Shown: positions 6,876-15,437, numbered from the stretch's first letter. The stretch: DNA of 35,422 nucleotides from JBBIRT01 sp037441725 (GCA_037441725.1 JBBIRT010000013.1:1-35422), one strand, 5' to 3'. Numbers and translations are program-made. The notes: generated by a model from the letters alone, not told the origin.

Positions 6876-8690
6876 TTACTTCTCTTCACTCTTGGTCAAA
6901 TCTTCAAAACGAATATCTAATCCTAAAATCCCTTGAATCTCACCCAGTTCATTTCGAATGGGTCCAGAAACAGTGATGCAGAGAGCCCCTGTAATTTTGG
7001 AAGAGTAAAGGTCGGTCACATGAATCTTCCCATCTCGCAAGGGTTCAATAAACCAGGATCGATCAGAGTAATTGATTTCCATCCCTGCATGTTCATACTT
7101 TGCCCGATCCACCACCTGGCAGATATTCCGAGTAATTTTTAACCCGTGCATATCCACGATGTAAGCAAACTGAATATAAGAATATTCATCCACCAAGGAT
7201 TGGAGAATAGGCTCCATCCGTTCAGGTACCATTGATTTTATCTCAGGCTCTTCAATCACCCTCTCGATGAGGTGGGCTGCCATCTCATGGGCCTTTGCTT
7301 TGAGGATATCAAATTCAGAAATAAAAATTTCAGGAAGGTACTTTCGCACCACCTTTTCCATCTCCTGATCCGAAATGGAAGTGGTTCTCCCTTCCTCATA
7401 CTGTTTTGTAATCCAACGATTGATCTTGGCTACCCCAGGATGGGTTTTCTCGATTCGGTCTTTACCGGTGAGTGCAAAATGGGAATTGATCCACTGGGCA
7501 ATTCCAGCTAAACCTGATTTGTCATTGATGGAGATGGAAATGGGTCGATTCAGAATCTTTGCTGTATTGAAAATATTGTAAATCTCCTCATTCTTCAGTA
7601 TACCATCGGCGTGAATCCCTGCACTGGTAGAATTGAAATTGGCTCCCACAAAAGGCATGTTAGGAGGAATGGTAACCCCGATGTTCCGTTCTAAGTAATT
7701 TCGGATCTCGGTGATCATAGTGGTATCAATTCCATTGCTATGCCCCATCAAACTGATATATTCAATCACCAATCCTTCAATGGGAGGATTTCCCGTTCGT
7801 TCTCCAAAACCCAGTAGGGTTCCATTGGCTGCTGAACAACCATAGAGCCATGCAGTCGTAGCGTTAATGAATCCCTTGTGAAAGTCATTATGTCCATGCC
7901 ATTCTAAATACTCCGCGGGAACTCCGGCATCATCGATCATTGCCCTTATGATCTTTGGGACGCAACGGGGAAGGGCAGCACTCGGATAAGGAACACCGAA
8001 CCCTAAGGTGTCACAGAGTCGGATCTTAACCGGAATCTTGGCCTCTTCTGAAAGCCGCATCAGATCCTGTGCAAATGGAACGCAGAATCCATAAATATCT
8101 GCCCTGGTCACATCTTCAAAATGGCAACGGGGAATGATTCCAAGTTCCAGCGAAGCAGAGGCAATCGAAAGATATTCCCGCATGACCCCCCTTCGATTCT
8201 TCTTCAGTTTTAAAAAGATGTGATAATCTGAAACCGAGGTAAGAATTCCTGTCTCTTTTAACCCCATCTCTTTTACTAATTTAAAATCCTCTTTGACTGC
8301 CCGAATCCATCCTGTAATTTCTGGGTAGCGATAATTTTTCTCCTGGCATTTCCTTACCGCCTCCTTATCCTTCTCACTATAGAGAAAGAATTCACATTGC
8401 CTTATCACCCCATTGGCACCCCCTAACTTATGAAGCATCTCGTAGAGATCTACAATCTGCTCAACCGTATAGGGAGGTCGGGCTTGTTGACCATCCCGAA
8501 AGGTGGTATCCGTAATGAAGATCTCTTCAGGCGGATCGGTAAAGACAAACTTATTGTCGAACTCTACCCTGCATACCTCCTCATAGGGAAAGATATTTCG
8601 ATAGAGGTTTGGTTCTTGAACATCCAGAAGGGGATACTGATCAATCATATGTCTACTTTGAAAAGCTTTCCTTTTTCTTGCAATAGTCAT
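6876..8690 (-). CDS. Probable Re-citrate synthase (HMGL-like) with C-terminal Cache-like sensor domain
   Basis: 604 aa. An HMGL-like TIM barrel starts near residue 57: DTTFRDGQQ at 61-69, the metal-binding WHGHND at 264-269, and GERTGNPPIE near 296. The wording of the barrel (RPPYTVEQIV, IRQCEFFLYSEKDKEAV, GLKETGILTSVSDYHIF, PFVGANFNSTSAGIHADG) resembles the Re-face citrate synthases known from Clostridium kluyveri and Syntrophus, rather than LeuA. It would condense acetyl-CoA with oxaloacetate. Instead of the LeuA allosteric domain, residues about 490-604 read like a Cache/PDC sensor ('YSDRSWFIEPLRDGKIHVTD', 'KITGALCITVSGPI', 'GILGLDI'). No membrane segment is visible, so the sensor would be cytosolic. 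A 55-residue N-terminal extension is also present. 2-Isopropylmalate, homocitrate or citramalate synthase are the alternatives. Nearby mdh and fumarase favour citrate. Confidence 0.75.
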   Translation of the reverse strand: MTIARKRKAFQSRHMIDQYPLLDVQEPNLYRNIFPYEEVCRVEFDNKFVFTDPPEEIFITDTTFRDGQQARPPYTVEQIVDLYEMLHKLGGANGVIRQCEFFLYSEKDKEAVRKCQEKNYRYPEITGWIRAVKEDFKLVKEMGLKETGILTSVSDYHIFLKLKKNRRGVMREYLSIASASLELGIIPRCHFEDVTRADIYGFCVPFAQDLMRLSEEAKIPVKIRLCDTLGFGVPYPSAALPRCVPKIIRAMIDDAGVPAEYLEWHGHNDFHKGFINATTAWLYGCSAANGTLLGFGERTGNPPIEGLVIEYISLMGHSNGIDTTMITEIRNYLERNIGVTIPPNMPFVGANFNSTSAGIHADGILKNEEIYNIFNTAKILNRPISISINDKSGLAGIAQWINSHFALTGKDRIEKTHPGVAKINRWITKQYEEGRTTSISDQEMEKVVRKYLPEIFISEFDILKAKAHEMAAHLIERVIEEPEIKSMVPERMEPILQSLVDEYSYIQFAYIVDMHGLKITRNICQVVDRAKYEHAGMEINYSDRSWFIEPLRDGKIHVTDLYSSKITGALCITVSGPIRNELGEIQGILGLDIRFEDLTKSEEK

Positions 8691-8766
8691 CTCCCTACCT
8701 CACTGTGGATATATCATTAATAATTCCTTCATAAAATATTTTGAGTGAACAATAATATGAAATTTC

Positions 8767-10572
8767 TTAAACCTTGATCTCTTTTACCCTAATCCAGAGC
8801 TCATCCAGCTGCTTGGGATCAACCCTTGAAGGGGCATCCGTCATTAAGCAAGTCCCCTTCTGGGTTTTTGGAAAGGCAATCACATCCCTGATGGACTCTG
8901 AATGGCTCAGGATCATGATCAGTCGATCAAACCCAAAAGCGATTCCACCATGGGGAGGAGTTCCATATTCAAGAGCCTCTAAAAGAAATCCAAATCTCTC
9001 TCTTGCCTCTCCCTCATCCATCCCCAATTTCTCAAAGAGGAGGGATTGAACCTCTCTCAAATGGATTCGAATGCTACCTCCTCCAATCTCCGAGCCATTT
9101 AAGACCAAATCATATGCCTTAGCCCTCACCTGCTCAGGATGCTCCTTTAATTTGGATAGATCCTCGTCTCTTGGAGCAGTAAAAGGATGATGGACCGCTA
9201 CAAAACGTCTCTCGGTTTCATCATATTCTAAAAGTGGAAAGTCAAGGATCCACACAAACTTATATTGATTATTTGGAATCAATCCAAATTTCTCCCCAAG
9301 GTGGAGGCGAAGGTTTGCCAATGATTGATTGACCACCTTTGGTGGACCAGCCACAAAAAGGAGAAGATCGTTTTCGTTTGAATCCAGGATTGTTTCTACA
9401 GCCTTCCTCTCTTCCTCTCTAATAAATTTTTGAATGGAGGATTGCCAACCATTTCCAACCACTTTTGCTGAGATCAATCCCTTTGCTCCAAAATTTTGAA
9501 CATAATGAGTGAGGTCATCGATCTCCTTTCTGGAGAGCATACCCCCACCTTTCACATTGATCCCCTTAATGATCCCCCCCTTTGCAATAGCCTCGTGAAA
9601 TACCTGGAAAGATGAATTTTTCAAAACCCCTGTCACGTCCCTCAATTCCATTTCAAAACGGATGTCAGGCTTATCCACTCCATATCGATCCATGGCCTCA
9701 TGATAAGTCAAGACTGGAAATGGGACCTCTAAATCCAAACCCAAGACCTCCTTGAAGATATGGACCATTAAGCCTTCCATCATTCTCTGGATATCTTGAA
9801 CGGTAACAAAAGACATTTCCACATCAATCTGAGTGAACTCAGGTTGTCGATCCGAACGGAGATCTTCATCCCGAAAGCAACGGACAATTTGGAAGTAGCG
9901 ATCAAATCCTGAAACCATCAGGATCTGTTTCAATAGTTGTGGAGATTGAGGCAGGGCATAAAAATGACCAGGACTCAATCGGCTGGGTACTAAGAAATCT
10001 CTTGCCCCTTCACGTGTACTTTTGAATAACATTGGGGTTTCAACTTCCAAGAATCCATGACGATCAAAGTAATTTCTTACCTCCCTTGCAACTTGATGAC
10101 GTAAAAATAAATTTCTCTGAAGTCTGGGGCGTCTTAAGTCCAAGTATCGATATTTTAGACGTGTCTCCTCAGCCACTTCTGCCTCATCTTCAATCGGAAA
10201 GGGGGGGGTTTTGGCCACATTTAGAATCCTTAATCTTTTAGCAAGGATCTCGATCTCCCCTGTTCTTAATTTAGGGTTGGCTGTTCCTTCAGGTCTTAAA
10301 ATAACCGTCCCTTCAACCCCTACGACAAACTCATTCCGAAGGGATTGGGCTCTGAAATGGGCTTCTTCACTTATCTCTGGATTAAAAACAACCTGAACGA
10401 TTCCTTGCCTATCCCTCAGTTCAATAAAGATGAGGCCCCCAAGGTCTCTTCTCCGTTGAACCCACCCCGATAAAGTGACCTCTCGACCCATGTCTTTTTT
10501 ATCCAAATCCCCACAATAATCGGTTCTCTTCAAATCCCCTAAAAGGTCAATCATGATCCGTGATTCGTTCAT
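8767..10572 (-). CDS. aspS: Aspartyl-tRNA synthetase
   Basis: About 601 aa, the length of bacterial-type class IIb AspRS with the GAD insertion. The N-terminal OB anticodon-binding domain is 'GWVQRRRDLGGLIF'. Class II motif 2 is 'FRDEDLRSDRQPEFTQID' near residue 220, followed by 'GSEIGGGSIRIH' and motif 3 'GIAFGFDRLIMIL' near the C-terminus. It charges tRNA-Asp. The residue after RRRD in the OB domain is Leu rather than the His linked to non-discriminating AspRS, which leans towards a discriminating enzyme. I chose ATG 10572. An in-frame TTG at 10581 and an ATG at 10554 are alternatives, and none has a strong ribosome binding site. Confidence 0.95.
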   Translation of the reverse strand: MNESRIMIDLLGDLKRTDYCGDLDKKDMGREVTLSGWVQRRRDLGGLIFIELRDRQGIVQVVFNPEISEEAHFRAQSLRNEFVVGVEGTVILRPEGTANPKLRTGEIEILAKRLRILNVAKTPPFPIEDEAEVAEETRLKYRYLDLRRPRLQRNLFLRHQVAREVRNYFDRHGFLEVETPMLFKSTREGARDFLVPSRLSPGHFYALPQSPQLLKQILMVSGFDRYFQIVRCFRDEDLRSDRQPEFTQIDVEMSFVTVQDIQRMMEGLMVHIFKEVLGLDLEVPFPVLTYHEAMDRYGVDKPDIRFEMELRDVTGVLKNSSFQVFHEAIAKGGIIKGINVKGGGMLSRKEIDDLTHYVQNFGAKGLISAKVVGNGWQSSIQKFIREEERKAVETILDSNENDLLLFVAGPPKVVNQSLANLRLHLGEKFGLIPNNQYKFVWILDFPLLEYDETERRFVAVHHPFTAPRDEDLSKLKEHPEQVRAKAYDLVLNGSEIGGGSIRIHLREVQSLLFEKLGMDEGEARERFGFLLEALEYGTPPHGGIAFGFDRLIMILSHSESIRDVIAFPKTQKGTCLMTDAPSRVDPKQLDELWIRVKEIKV

Positions 10573-10602
10573 CTTTTTCAATTTATTGAAATCATTAATT
10601 CT

Positions 10603-10608
10603 ATTATA
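10603..10608 (-). promoter_or_regulatory. Candidate -10 box for aspS
   Basis: TATAAT on the minus strand lies 30 bases upstream of the aspS start, in an AT-rich gap of about 140 bases that follows the rlmI-like gene. The nearest -35-like hexamer (TTGAAT, 10634-10629) is 20 bases away, which is longer than ideal. Confidence 0.3.
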
Positions 10609-10712
10609 TTAACTAAAATTACTAAGCTATTCAATAGAAATTAATTTTTTTAAGGAATGCATCACTGAAATGGGGAACCCTATTAGAATTAGGCAGGAAT
10701 ATCTTCTAAATC

Positions 10713-11894
10713 TTATAGAACTCTACAGATCAACCCCTTCAGATACTCTCCTTCGGGGTGGTAAAGATCGATGGGATGATCCCAGGAATGTCCTAATCGC
10801 CCAACCAGTTGGGCCTTTCTCCCCGAATCCAGTGCGGCTGAAAAGACAATTTTCTGAAATAAATCCAATTGAATATGGTGGGAACAGGAGAAGGTAAATA
10901 GCCAACCCCCCTCATTCAATAAACGAAAGGCCCAGAGATTGATCTCCTTATATCCCCTCGAAGCGCTCTGAAGATGCCCTTTCTTCTTTGCAAAGGGAGG
11001 AGGATCAAGAATGACCATGTCATATCCTGGTTTGATATTTCTCAAGACCTCAAAGGCATCCCCTCGGATCTTTTGATGGGAGACCTTCTCCAATCGATTT
11101 AAATCGAAATGCTGATCCACTATATTTAAGGCCTCTTCTGACGAATCGATCAGGGTAATCTCCTTTGCCCCTCCCAATCCGGCATGAATGGAAAAAGCCC
11201 CTGTATAACAGAAACCATCCAAAACCCTCTTTCCTTTTGAAAAATCTCTTGATAAGAATCGATTCTCCCTCTGATCCAAGTAAAATCCTGTTTTTTGGCC
11301 TCTCTTCACATTGACTTTGAAACGGCATCCATATTCCTCTATCTCAATAAGCTCAGGAACTTCTTTCCCATAAAGAAGTCCTTGACTCTCGGGTAATCCT
11401 TCTTCGCTCCTGACTGCAACATCACTCCTCTCAAAAATGGTTTTGGGTTGGAATGCTTTGGCCAAGAGTTGGGTTAAACTCCCTTTGATCCGATCCATCC
11501 CTGCAGTGAAGCATTGAAGGACCAAAACTTCTCCATAACGATCAACAATCAACCCTGGAAGCAAATCGCCTTCCCCATTGATTAGGCGATAAGCATTGGT
11601 TCTTTTTTTATATCTCTCCTCTCGAATCTGACTTGCTCTCAAAATTCGACTCCTAAAAAAATTTTCATCCAAATCCTCTCTTCTTCGGGTGAGGCATCGA
11701 AAGATGATTTGAGAAAGGGGATTGACGTGCCCTATCCCTAAAAATTGTCCCTCTCGGGTGTAAACCTCCCCAACCTGGCCTGGAGAAACCTCCCCATCGA
11801 TTCTTTCAACTGCACCTGAAAAGATCCATGGATGCCCTTGCAGGAGAGATTTTTCCCTCCCTTTTTTTAAGATAAGCTTTGGAAGGTTGGCCAT
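10713..11894 (-). CDS. RlmI-like 23S rRNA (cytosine-C5) methyltransferase
   Basis: 393 aa. An N-terminal PUA-like RNA-binding domain (residues 1-75, 'KGREKSLLQGHPWIFSGAVERI') is followed by an RlmI-type central domain. A C-terminal class I SAM methyltransferase has motif I 'VLDGFCYTGAFSIHA' near residue 225, 'DMVILDPPPFAKKK' near 297, and the Cys-containing 'FTFSCSHHI' near 342. Known relatives methylate a 23S rRNA cytosine. The exact position here is inferred. It starts 21 bases after the ATP-grasp gene and is probably in the same transcript, although a housekeeping role is likely independent of that locus. Confidence 0.88.
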   Translation of the reverse strand: MANLPKLILKKGREKSLLQGHPWIFSGAVERIDGEVSPGQVGEVYTREGQFLGIGHVNPLSQIIFRCLTRRREDLDENFFRSRILRASQIREERYKKRTNAYRLINGEGDLLPGLIVDRYGEVLVLQCFTAGMDRIKGSLTQLLAKAFQPKTIFERSDVAVRSEEGLPESQGLLYGKEVPELIEIEEYGCRFKVNVKRGQKTGFYLDQRENRFLSRDFSKGKRVLDGFCYTGAFSIHAGLGGAKEITLIDSSEEALNIVDQHFDLNRLEKVSHQKIRGDAFEVLRNIKPGYDMVILDPPPFAKKKGHLQSASRGYKEINLWAFRLLNEGGWLFTFSCSHHIQLDLFQKIVFSAALDSGRKAQLVGRLGHSWDHPIDLYHPEGEYLKGLICRVL

Positions 11895-11915
11895 TTTAGA
11901 GTGAATAATAGGGGG

Positions 11916-12938
11916 TCAGATAAACTGACAAAAAGAGCCTCTTCTTCGGCTTGCCCTCTCGACTAAGTGATGAACAAATTCCTCATAGGTCATCCCCTTC
12001 ACCTTGAGGGCCCGATATATTCCAGATTGAGGAGAGATATCTGGATTTGGATTCACCTCTAAAGTATAAATCTTCCCATCTCCGTCCACTCGAATATCCA
12101 CTCGTGCATAATCTCGACACTCGAAGAGTCTAAAGACTTTTATGGCAATCTGTTCAATCCCTTTTTGAAGACTCCGTTCGAGTGGGGCAGGACAGATGGG
12201 TTTAGACTTTTGGTATTCTGGACTCTCCGTCACCCATTTGGCTTCATAACTACATATTTTAGGTACGCCCTCTGGAAATTCAGAGTAATCAATCTCTGAG
12301 ATTGGAAGAACCTCGACCTTCCCATTTACCTCGATCAAACCTACGTTCAATTCCCTCCCATCAATAAACTCCTCCACTAATGCAGGTTGCTGATACTTCT
12401 CAATCACATATCGAACCTGTTGACTCAAGGACTTATCATCAAATACCACACTCCATTTTGAGATCCCAAGACTCCCATCTTCATGAAGGGGTTTGACGAT
12501 AAGAGGGTAGAGATTGCCTTTGATAGAGTCTGTGTCCTTTTCAAAGATTTTATAACGTGGGGTCAGGATTCCTTGAGATTGGAGAATATCCTTCACCTTT
12601 CCTTTATCCTGACACAAACCGAGGGTCAGAGGAGAAGAACCCGTATAGGGGATTCGAAAAAGATCGAGCAGAGCAGGGATATTCATCTCCCAGCAGGTAT
12701 TTCCGAAAACGCTTTCACAGAGATTGAAGACCACATCAGGCTGGTACTCCTTAAGCCAATGAATAATTGGGAAAATTTCTTTCTGAACCGCTAACACCAA
12801 TGATTGGTGGCCAAGAGAGTGAAGGGCCTCCTCAACCGCCTTGATCTCTTCAATCACGGCATCTTCAGCCAGGATGTCCTTTTCTTCTCCCTTCTGGAGC
12901 CGTTCAAGAAGATTGTATAGGATCACCACCTTAAGCAA
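11916..12938 (-). CDS. ATP-grasp ligase related to D-alanine-D-alanine ligase (paralogue 1)
   Basis: About 340 aa with the Ddl fold: a pre-ATP-grasp domain (VVFNLCESVFGN...IPALLDLFRIPYTGSSPLTL), ATP-binding segments ('PLIVKPLHEDGSLGIS', 'ALVEEFIDGRELNVGL') and the metal-binding C-terminal motif 'YTLEVNPNPDIS'. The Ddl signature loop HGxxGEDG is absent, so it probably does not make D-Ala-D-Ala. Another amino acid or peptide acceptor is likely. I chose TTG 12938 because GGAG sits 7 bases upstream inside a GGAGAGGAGAAGG stretch. An in-frame TTG at 12971 overlapping the kamA stop has no such signal, and GTG 12929 is a third option. It directly follows lysine 2,3-aminomutase, so beta-lysine is a reasonable but unproven substrate. 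Confidence 0.8.
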   Translation of the reverse strand: MLKVVILYNLLERLQKGEEKDILAEDAVIEEIKAVEEALHSLGHQSLVLAVQKEIFPIIHWLKEYQPDVVFNLCESVFGNTCWEMNIPALLDLFRIPYTGSSPLTLGLCQDKGKVKDILQSQGILTPRYKIFEKDTDSIKGNLYPLIVKPLHEDGSLGISKWSVVFDDKSLSQQVRYVIEKYQQPALVEEFIDGRELNVGLIEVNGKVEVLPISEIDYSEFPEGVPKICSYEAKWVTESPEYQKSKPICPAPLERSLQKGIEQIAIKVFRLFECRDYARVDIRVDGDGKIYTLEVNPNPDISPQSGIYRALKVKGMTYEEFVHHLVERASRRRGSFCQFI

Positions 12939-12967
12939 GGGCCTTCTCCTCTCCGGTGTGTTGATTC

Positions 12968-14251
12968 TCAAGCAGTCACTTTCTTAGGAATGGCTTTTTC
13001 CTCACCCATGGACCTCTGTTTCTTAAATTCAATAATGTTTGGATCTGAATATTCAAAAATCCTTCCTTCATAATTTCTTAAAACGATCTTTCCTTTACCC
13101 CTTGAGATCACATAATCGGGTTGGAGGGGAATCTTCCCTCCTCCTCCAGGAGCATCCACCACATAGGTGGGCACGGCATAACCTGTTGTGTGACCCCGTA
13201 ATTTTTCCATGATCTGAATCCCTGTAGCTATTGAGGTCCTGAAGTGTTCAGTCCCCATCACAAGGTCACATTGATAGATGTAGTAGGGACGAACCCGAAT
13301 CTTGAGGAGCTCATGAACCAACTTCTTCATGATATAGGGTTTGTCATTAATCCCTTTGAGAAGAACAGTCTGGCTTCCAAGAGGGATCCCTCCGTCTGCG
13401 AGTTCATTGCATGCTCTCCTTACCTGATCTGTAATCTCCTTGGGATGGGTAAAATGGATTGAGATCATCAGGGGATGGTATTTCTTCAACATCCTCACCA
13501 GCCCTCCTGTAATCCTCTGAGGAAGGGTCACCGGTACTCTCGTCCCGATTCTGAGAAGTTCAATATGGGGAATGATTCTCAATCGGCTTAAAATCTCCTC
13601 CAGCCTTTCATTTTCGAGGAGAAGCGGATCTCCTCCAGAGACGAGGACGTCTCGAACCTTACGGTGGCTCCTTAAGTATTTAAGAACCTCTTCAAAGTTT
13701 CCCTGGGTAATGGACCGTTCATTACTCCCTACCAATCGTCTTCGGGTACAGTACCGGCAATACACTGCACATTGATCGGTGACCAGCAGAAGAACTCGAT
13801 CAGGATAGCGGTGCACAAGTCCTGGAACAGGTGAGTGTTTATCTTCCCCAAGGGGATCCACCATCTCATTCTTTGAGAGATGGATTTCTTCAATACGAGG
13901 AATGGCCTGTCTTCGAATTGGACAATTTGGATTATTTGGGTCCATCAGACTGACAAAGTAAGGCGTAACGGCCAAGGCCAATCTTCCCTTAGAATGCTCA
14001 ATCCCCTGAATCTCTTCAGGGGTTAAATTGAGGATCTCTTTCAGACGATCGAGAGTGGTGATCCGATGCCGAAGCTGCCACCTCCAGTCATTCCATTCCC
14101 TTTCCGAAACTCCCTTCCAAATGGGTGGAACTACGATTTTGGGTTCGTCAACCTTTCCTTTTTCCATGGAGAGGGGAAATAAACAGAGCTGGGCTCCCCT
14201 CTTCAATTCCTGCTGGGCCATAGATAAATTAGAGTCTGAAGCAGGCTCCAT
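12968..14251 (-). CDS. kamA: Lysine 2,3-aminomutase (radical SAM, PLP-dependent)
   Basis: 427 aa, the length of full KamA/AblA rather than the shorter EpmB. It has the radical-SAM CxxxCxxC motif 'CAVYCRYCTRRR' near residues 161-168, 'VSGGDPLLL' after it, and the PLP-lysine context 'DAPGGGGKIPL' towards the C-terminus. It converts L-lysine to L-beta-lysine in the anaerobic cytoplasm. Products elsewhere serve lysine fermentation, N-acetyl-beta-lysine osmolyte synthesis (with AblB) or antibiotics. No acetyltransferase is adjacent here. Instead an ATP-grasp ligase gene follows about 30 bases downstream. I chose ATG 14251 because GGAG is 5 bases upstream. ATG 14269 would translate that site. Two hairpins lie in the leader. 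Confidence 0.9.
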   Translation of the reverse strand: MEPASDSNLSMAQQELKRGAQLCLFPLSMEKGKVDEPKIVVPPIWKGVSEREWNDWRWQLRHRITTLDRLKEILNLTPEEIQGIEHSKGRLALAVTPYFVSLMDPNNPNCPIRRQAIPRIEEIHLSKNEMVDPLGEDKHSPVPGLVHRYPDRVLLLVTDQCAVYCRYCTRRRLVGSNERSITQGNFEEVLKYLRSHRKVRDVLVSGGDPLLLENERLEEILSRLRIIPHIELLRIGTRVPVTLPQRITGGLVRMLKKYHPLMISIHFTHPKEITDQVRRACNELADGGIPLGSQTVLLKGINDKPYIMKKLVHELLKIRVRPYYIYQCDLVMGTEHFRTSIATGIQIMEKLRGHTTGYAVPTYVVDAPGGGGKIPLQPDYVISRGKGKIVLRNYEGRIFEYSDPNIIEFKKQRSMGEEKAIPKKVTA

Positions 14252-14319
14252 CTTCTCTCCTTCCTGCATACCGGCTATGGGACCACCCTCCCTTTAAAAG
14301 ATCCGCTTCATCTGAAAAC

Positions 14320-14353
14320 AAAGGAGGAGATATCATTCGATACCTCCTCCTTT
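14320..14353. terminator. Strong 15-bp hairpin between the small lipoprotein gene and kamA
   Basis: Arms 14320-14334 and 14339-14353 pair over 15 bp with one mismatch around a 4-base loop (AAAGGAGGAG / CTCCTCCTTT outer arms). On the minus strand it is followed by TTTGTTTTC, a moderate T-rich tail, so it could terminate the lipoprotein transcript. It could also act as an attenuator or RNA structure in the kamA leader, since it ends 68 bases before the kamA start. Confidence 0.55.
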
Positions 14354-14463
14354 GGAAAGCAAAAGCCCACGGTCTTGAATAGCAGATATGCACCTTTTTT
14401 TCTTTTTATGATGATCTAAAATACCTTATCCCTCCCTTTCATTCAGTCTATCACTCTATTCCT

Positions 14464-14499
14464 GTTGGCGCCTCCTTCAAATCACAGGTAGGCGCCAAC
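14464..14499. repeat. Perfect 10-bp inverted repeat downstream of the small lipoprotein gene
   Basis: GTTGGCGCCT (14464-14473) and AGGCGCCAAC (14490-14499) are perfect inverted copies around a 16-base loop, much more GC-rich than the surroundings. No T-run follows on either strand, so it is not a standard terminator. It may stabilise the 3' end of the lipoprotein mRNA or be a protein-binding site. Confidence 0.5.
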
Positions 14500-14525
14500 T
14501 CTTATGGATGATAGAAACACCCTTA

Positions 14526-14720
14526 CTACTTTTTCTCAGCAGGAGCAGGCTCAGCAGGTTTTTCTTCTGCTGGCGCTGGTGGAGCTGGGGCCTCAGGAGG
14601 TTTGGCCTCCTCCTTGACCGCTGGCTTTGGTGCTTCCTCTTTGGCTTTACATCCAATTCCGATCGTGACAATATTGATCACCATGGCCAATGCAAGGAAA
14701 AGAAAGATCCATTTCCTCAT
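14526..14720 (-). CDS. Small Ala/Pro/Glu/Lys-rich lipoprotein ending in Lys-Lys
   Basis: 64 aa. A signal segment (MRKWIFLFLALAMVINIVTIGIG) runs to Cys24, which looks like a lipidation cysteine although Gly at -3 is not a perfect lipobox. The mature part is low-complexity 'PAPAEEKPAE'-type sequence ending in Lys-Lys. An unusually complete Shine-Dalgarno, GGAGGTGA, precedes ATG 14720, suggesting high expression, and the initiator context matches that of the exported protein at 23035. The Pro/Ala/Lys spacer resembles envelope-spanning linkers. It follows the orphan receiver gene by 17 bases. I do not recognise a named family. Confidence 0.7.
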   Translation of the reverse strand: MRKWIFLFLALAMVINIVTIGIGCKAKEEAPKPAVKEEAKPPEAPAPPAPAEEKPAEPAPAEKK

Positions 14721-14737
14721 GTCACTTCACCTCCTTT

Positions 14738-15151
14738 CTAAACAGATTGAAAACTTCTCTCTCTCCTCATATTGGAGGAAGTTTTAAAACCTTCGGGGAA
14801 AGAAATCTCCCGAATGACCTTTCGCAATAATCTTGGATCGACAGGCTTCTTTATAATCCGGTAAATCCCCATCTTTTTCAATCTCTGGTTGAGTTCATCT
14901 GTAATTAAGGGGGTCATCAATATAAATCGATGATTCCATCTCTTCAACAATGGGAAATCTCTTTCTAAGAGATCGATCTCAACATCAGCCAAGATTACTC
15001 CCTTTTCAATATCCTTCTTTCTTCCCTCTAATTGGGAAAGCTCTTCAATCTCTTCTACATGAAAACCATATTTTTTCAGAATTTTGTTTAGGCTGAGCCT
15101 GACAAATTCATCTTTGTCAAGAATAAATGCCCACTTCTGCTTTTCTTTCAT
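14738..15151 (-). CDS. Orphan, divergent response-regulator receiver protein
   Basis: 137 aa with a single receiver-like domain. Acidic residues are at 12 and 14 ('LDKDEF'), the likely phospho-acceptor is Asp56 in 'GVILADVEID', Thr80 lies in 'ILMTP', and Lys102 is in 'IIKKPVDP'. There is no output domain, only a short basic tail. It may be a phosphate sink or protein-interaction partner of the neighbouring kinase. The start ATG 15151 lacks a ribosome binding site. A sigma-54-like element lies just upstream. Confidence 0.7.
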   Translation of the reverse strand: MKEKQKWAFILDKDEFVRLSLNKILKKYGFHVEEIEELSQLEGRKKDIEKGVILADVEIDLLERDFPLLKRWNHRFILMTPLITDELNQRLKKMGIYRIIKKPVDPRLLRKVIREISFPEGFKTSSNMRRERSFQSV

Positions 15152-15164
15152 AAAAAGAGTCTAC

Positions 15165-15180
15165 TTCAAAACTTGTGCCA
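15165..15180 (-). promoter_or_regulatory. Weak sigma-54-like element upstream of the receiver gene
   Basis: On the minus strand TGGCAC (15180-15175) is a perfect -24 box, and TTGA sits at the correct -12 spacing where TTGC is expected. The start would fall near 15155, only about 4 bases before the ATG, implying an almost leaderless mRNA. That and the missing C at -12 keep confidence low. A sigma-54 activator gene lies just upstream. Confidence 0.3.
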
Positions 15181-15437
15181 AAATGTTTTTAATTCATATT
15201 TAGATCGCTTATAAAAAATGCTGGAATATTCATAGATTAGATTCCTATCCCATAAAACCTCCCTTCGTCTATCCAAAAATTTTACCTAAAAATCATGAAA
15301 AAATATCACTCATTTATATAAAAGTGTGACAAAATGGCATTCTTTTTAACCCAGGTTCTAAAATGGATGACTTCCTGTCCTCCTTTAGTCTTATACAAAT
15401 CATATCATTGGAATATCTCCCTTTTCCCTTCTACGTT

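Noticed and set aside
10200..10206. G-run in aspS as a possible frameshift
   Set aside because: The aspS frame continues with conserved motifs on both sides, so no shift is needed.
14477..14671. Minus-strand reading frame rich in Arg/Leu/Gln
   Set aside because: It is an out-of-frame reading of the small lipoprotein gene, which has a signal peptide and a strong ribosome binding site in its own frame.
15325..15350. TGGCATTCTTTTTAA as a plus-strand sigma-54 promoter
   Set aside because: The -12 GC pair is missing at the required spacing and no plus-strand gene follows.
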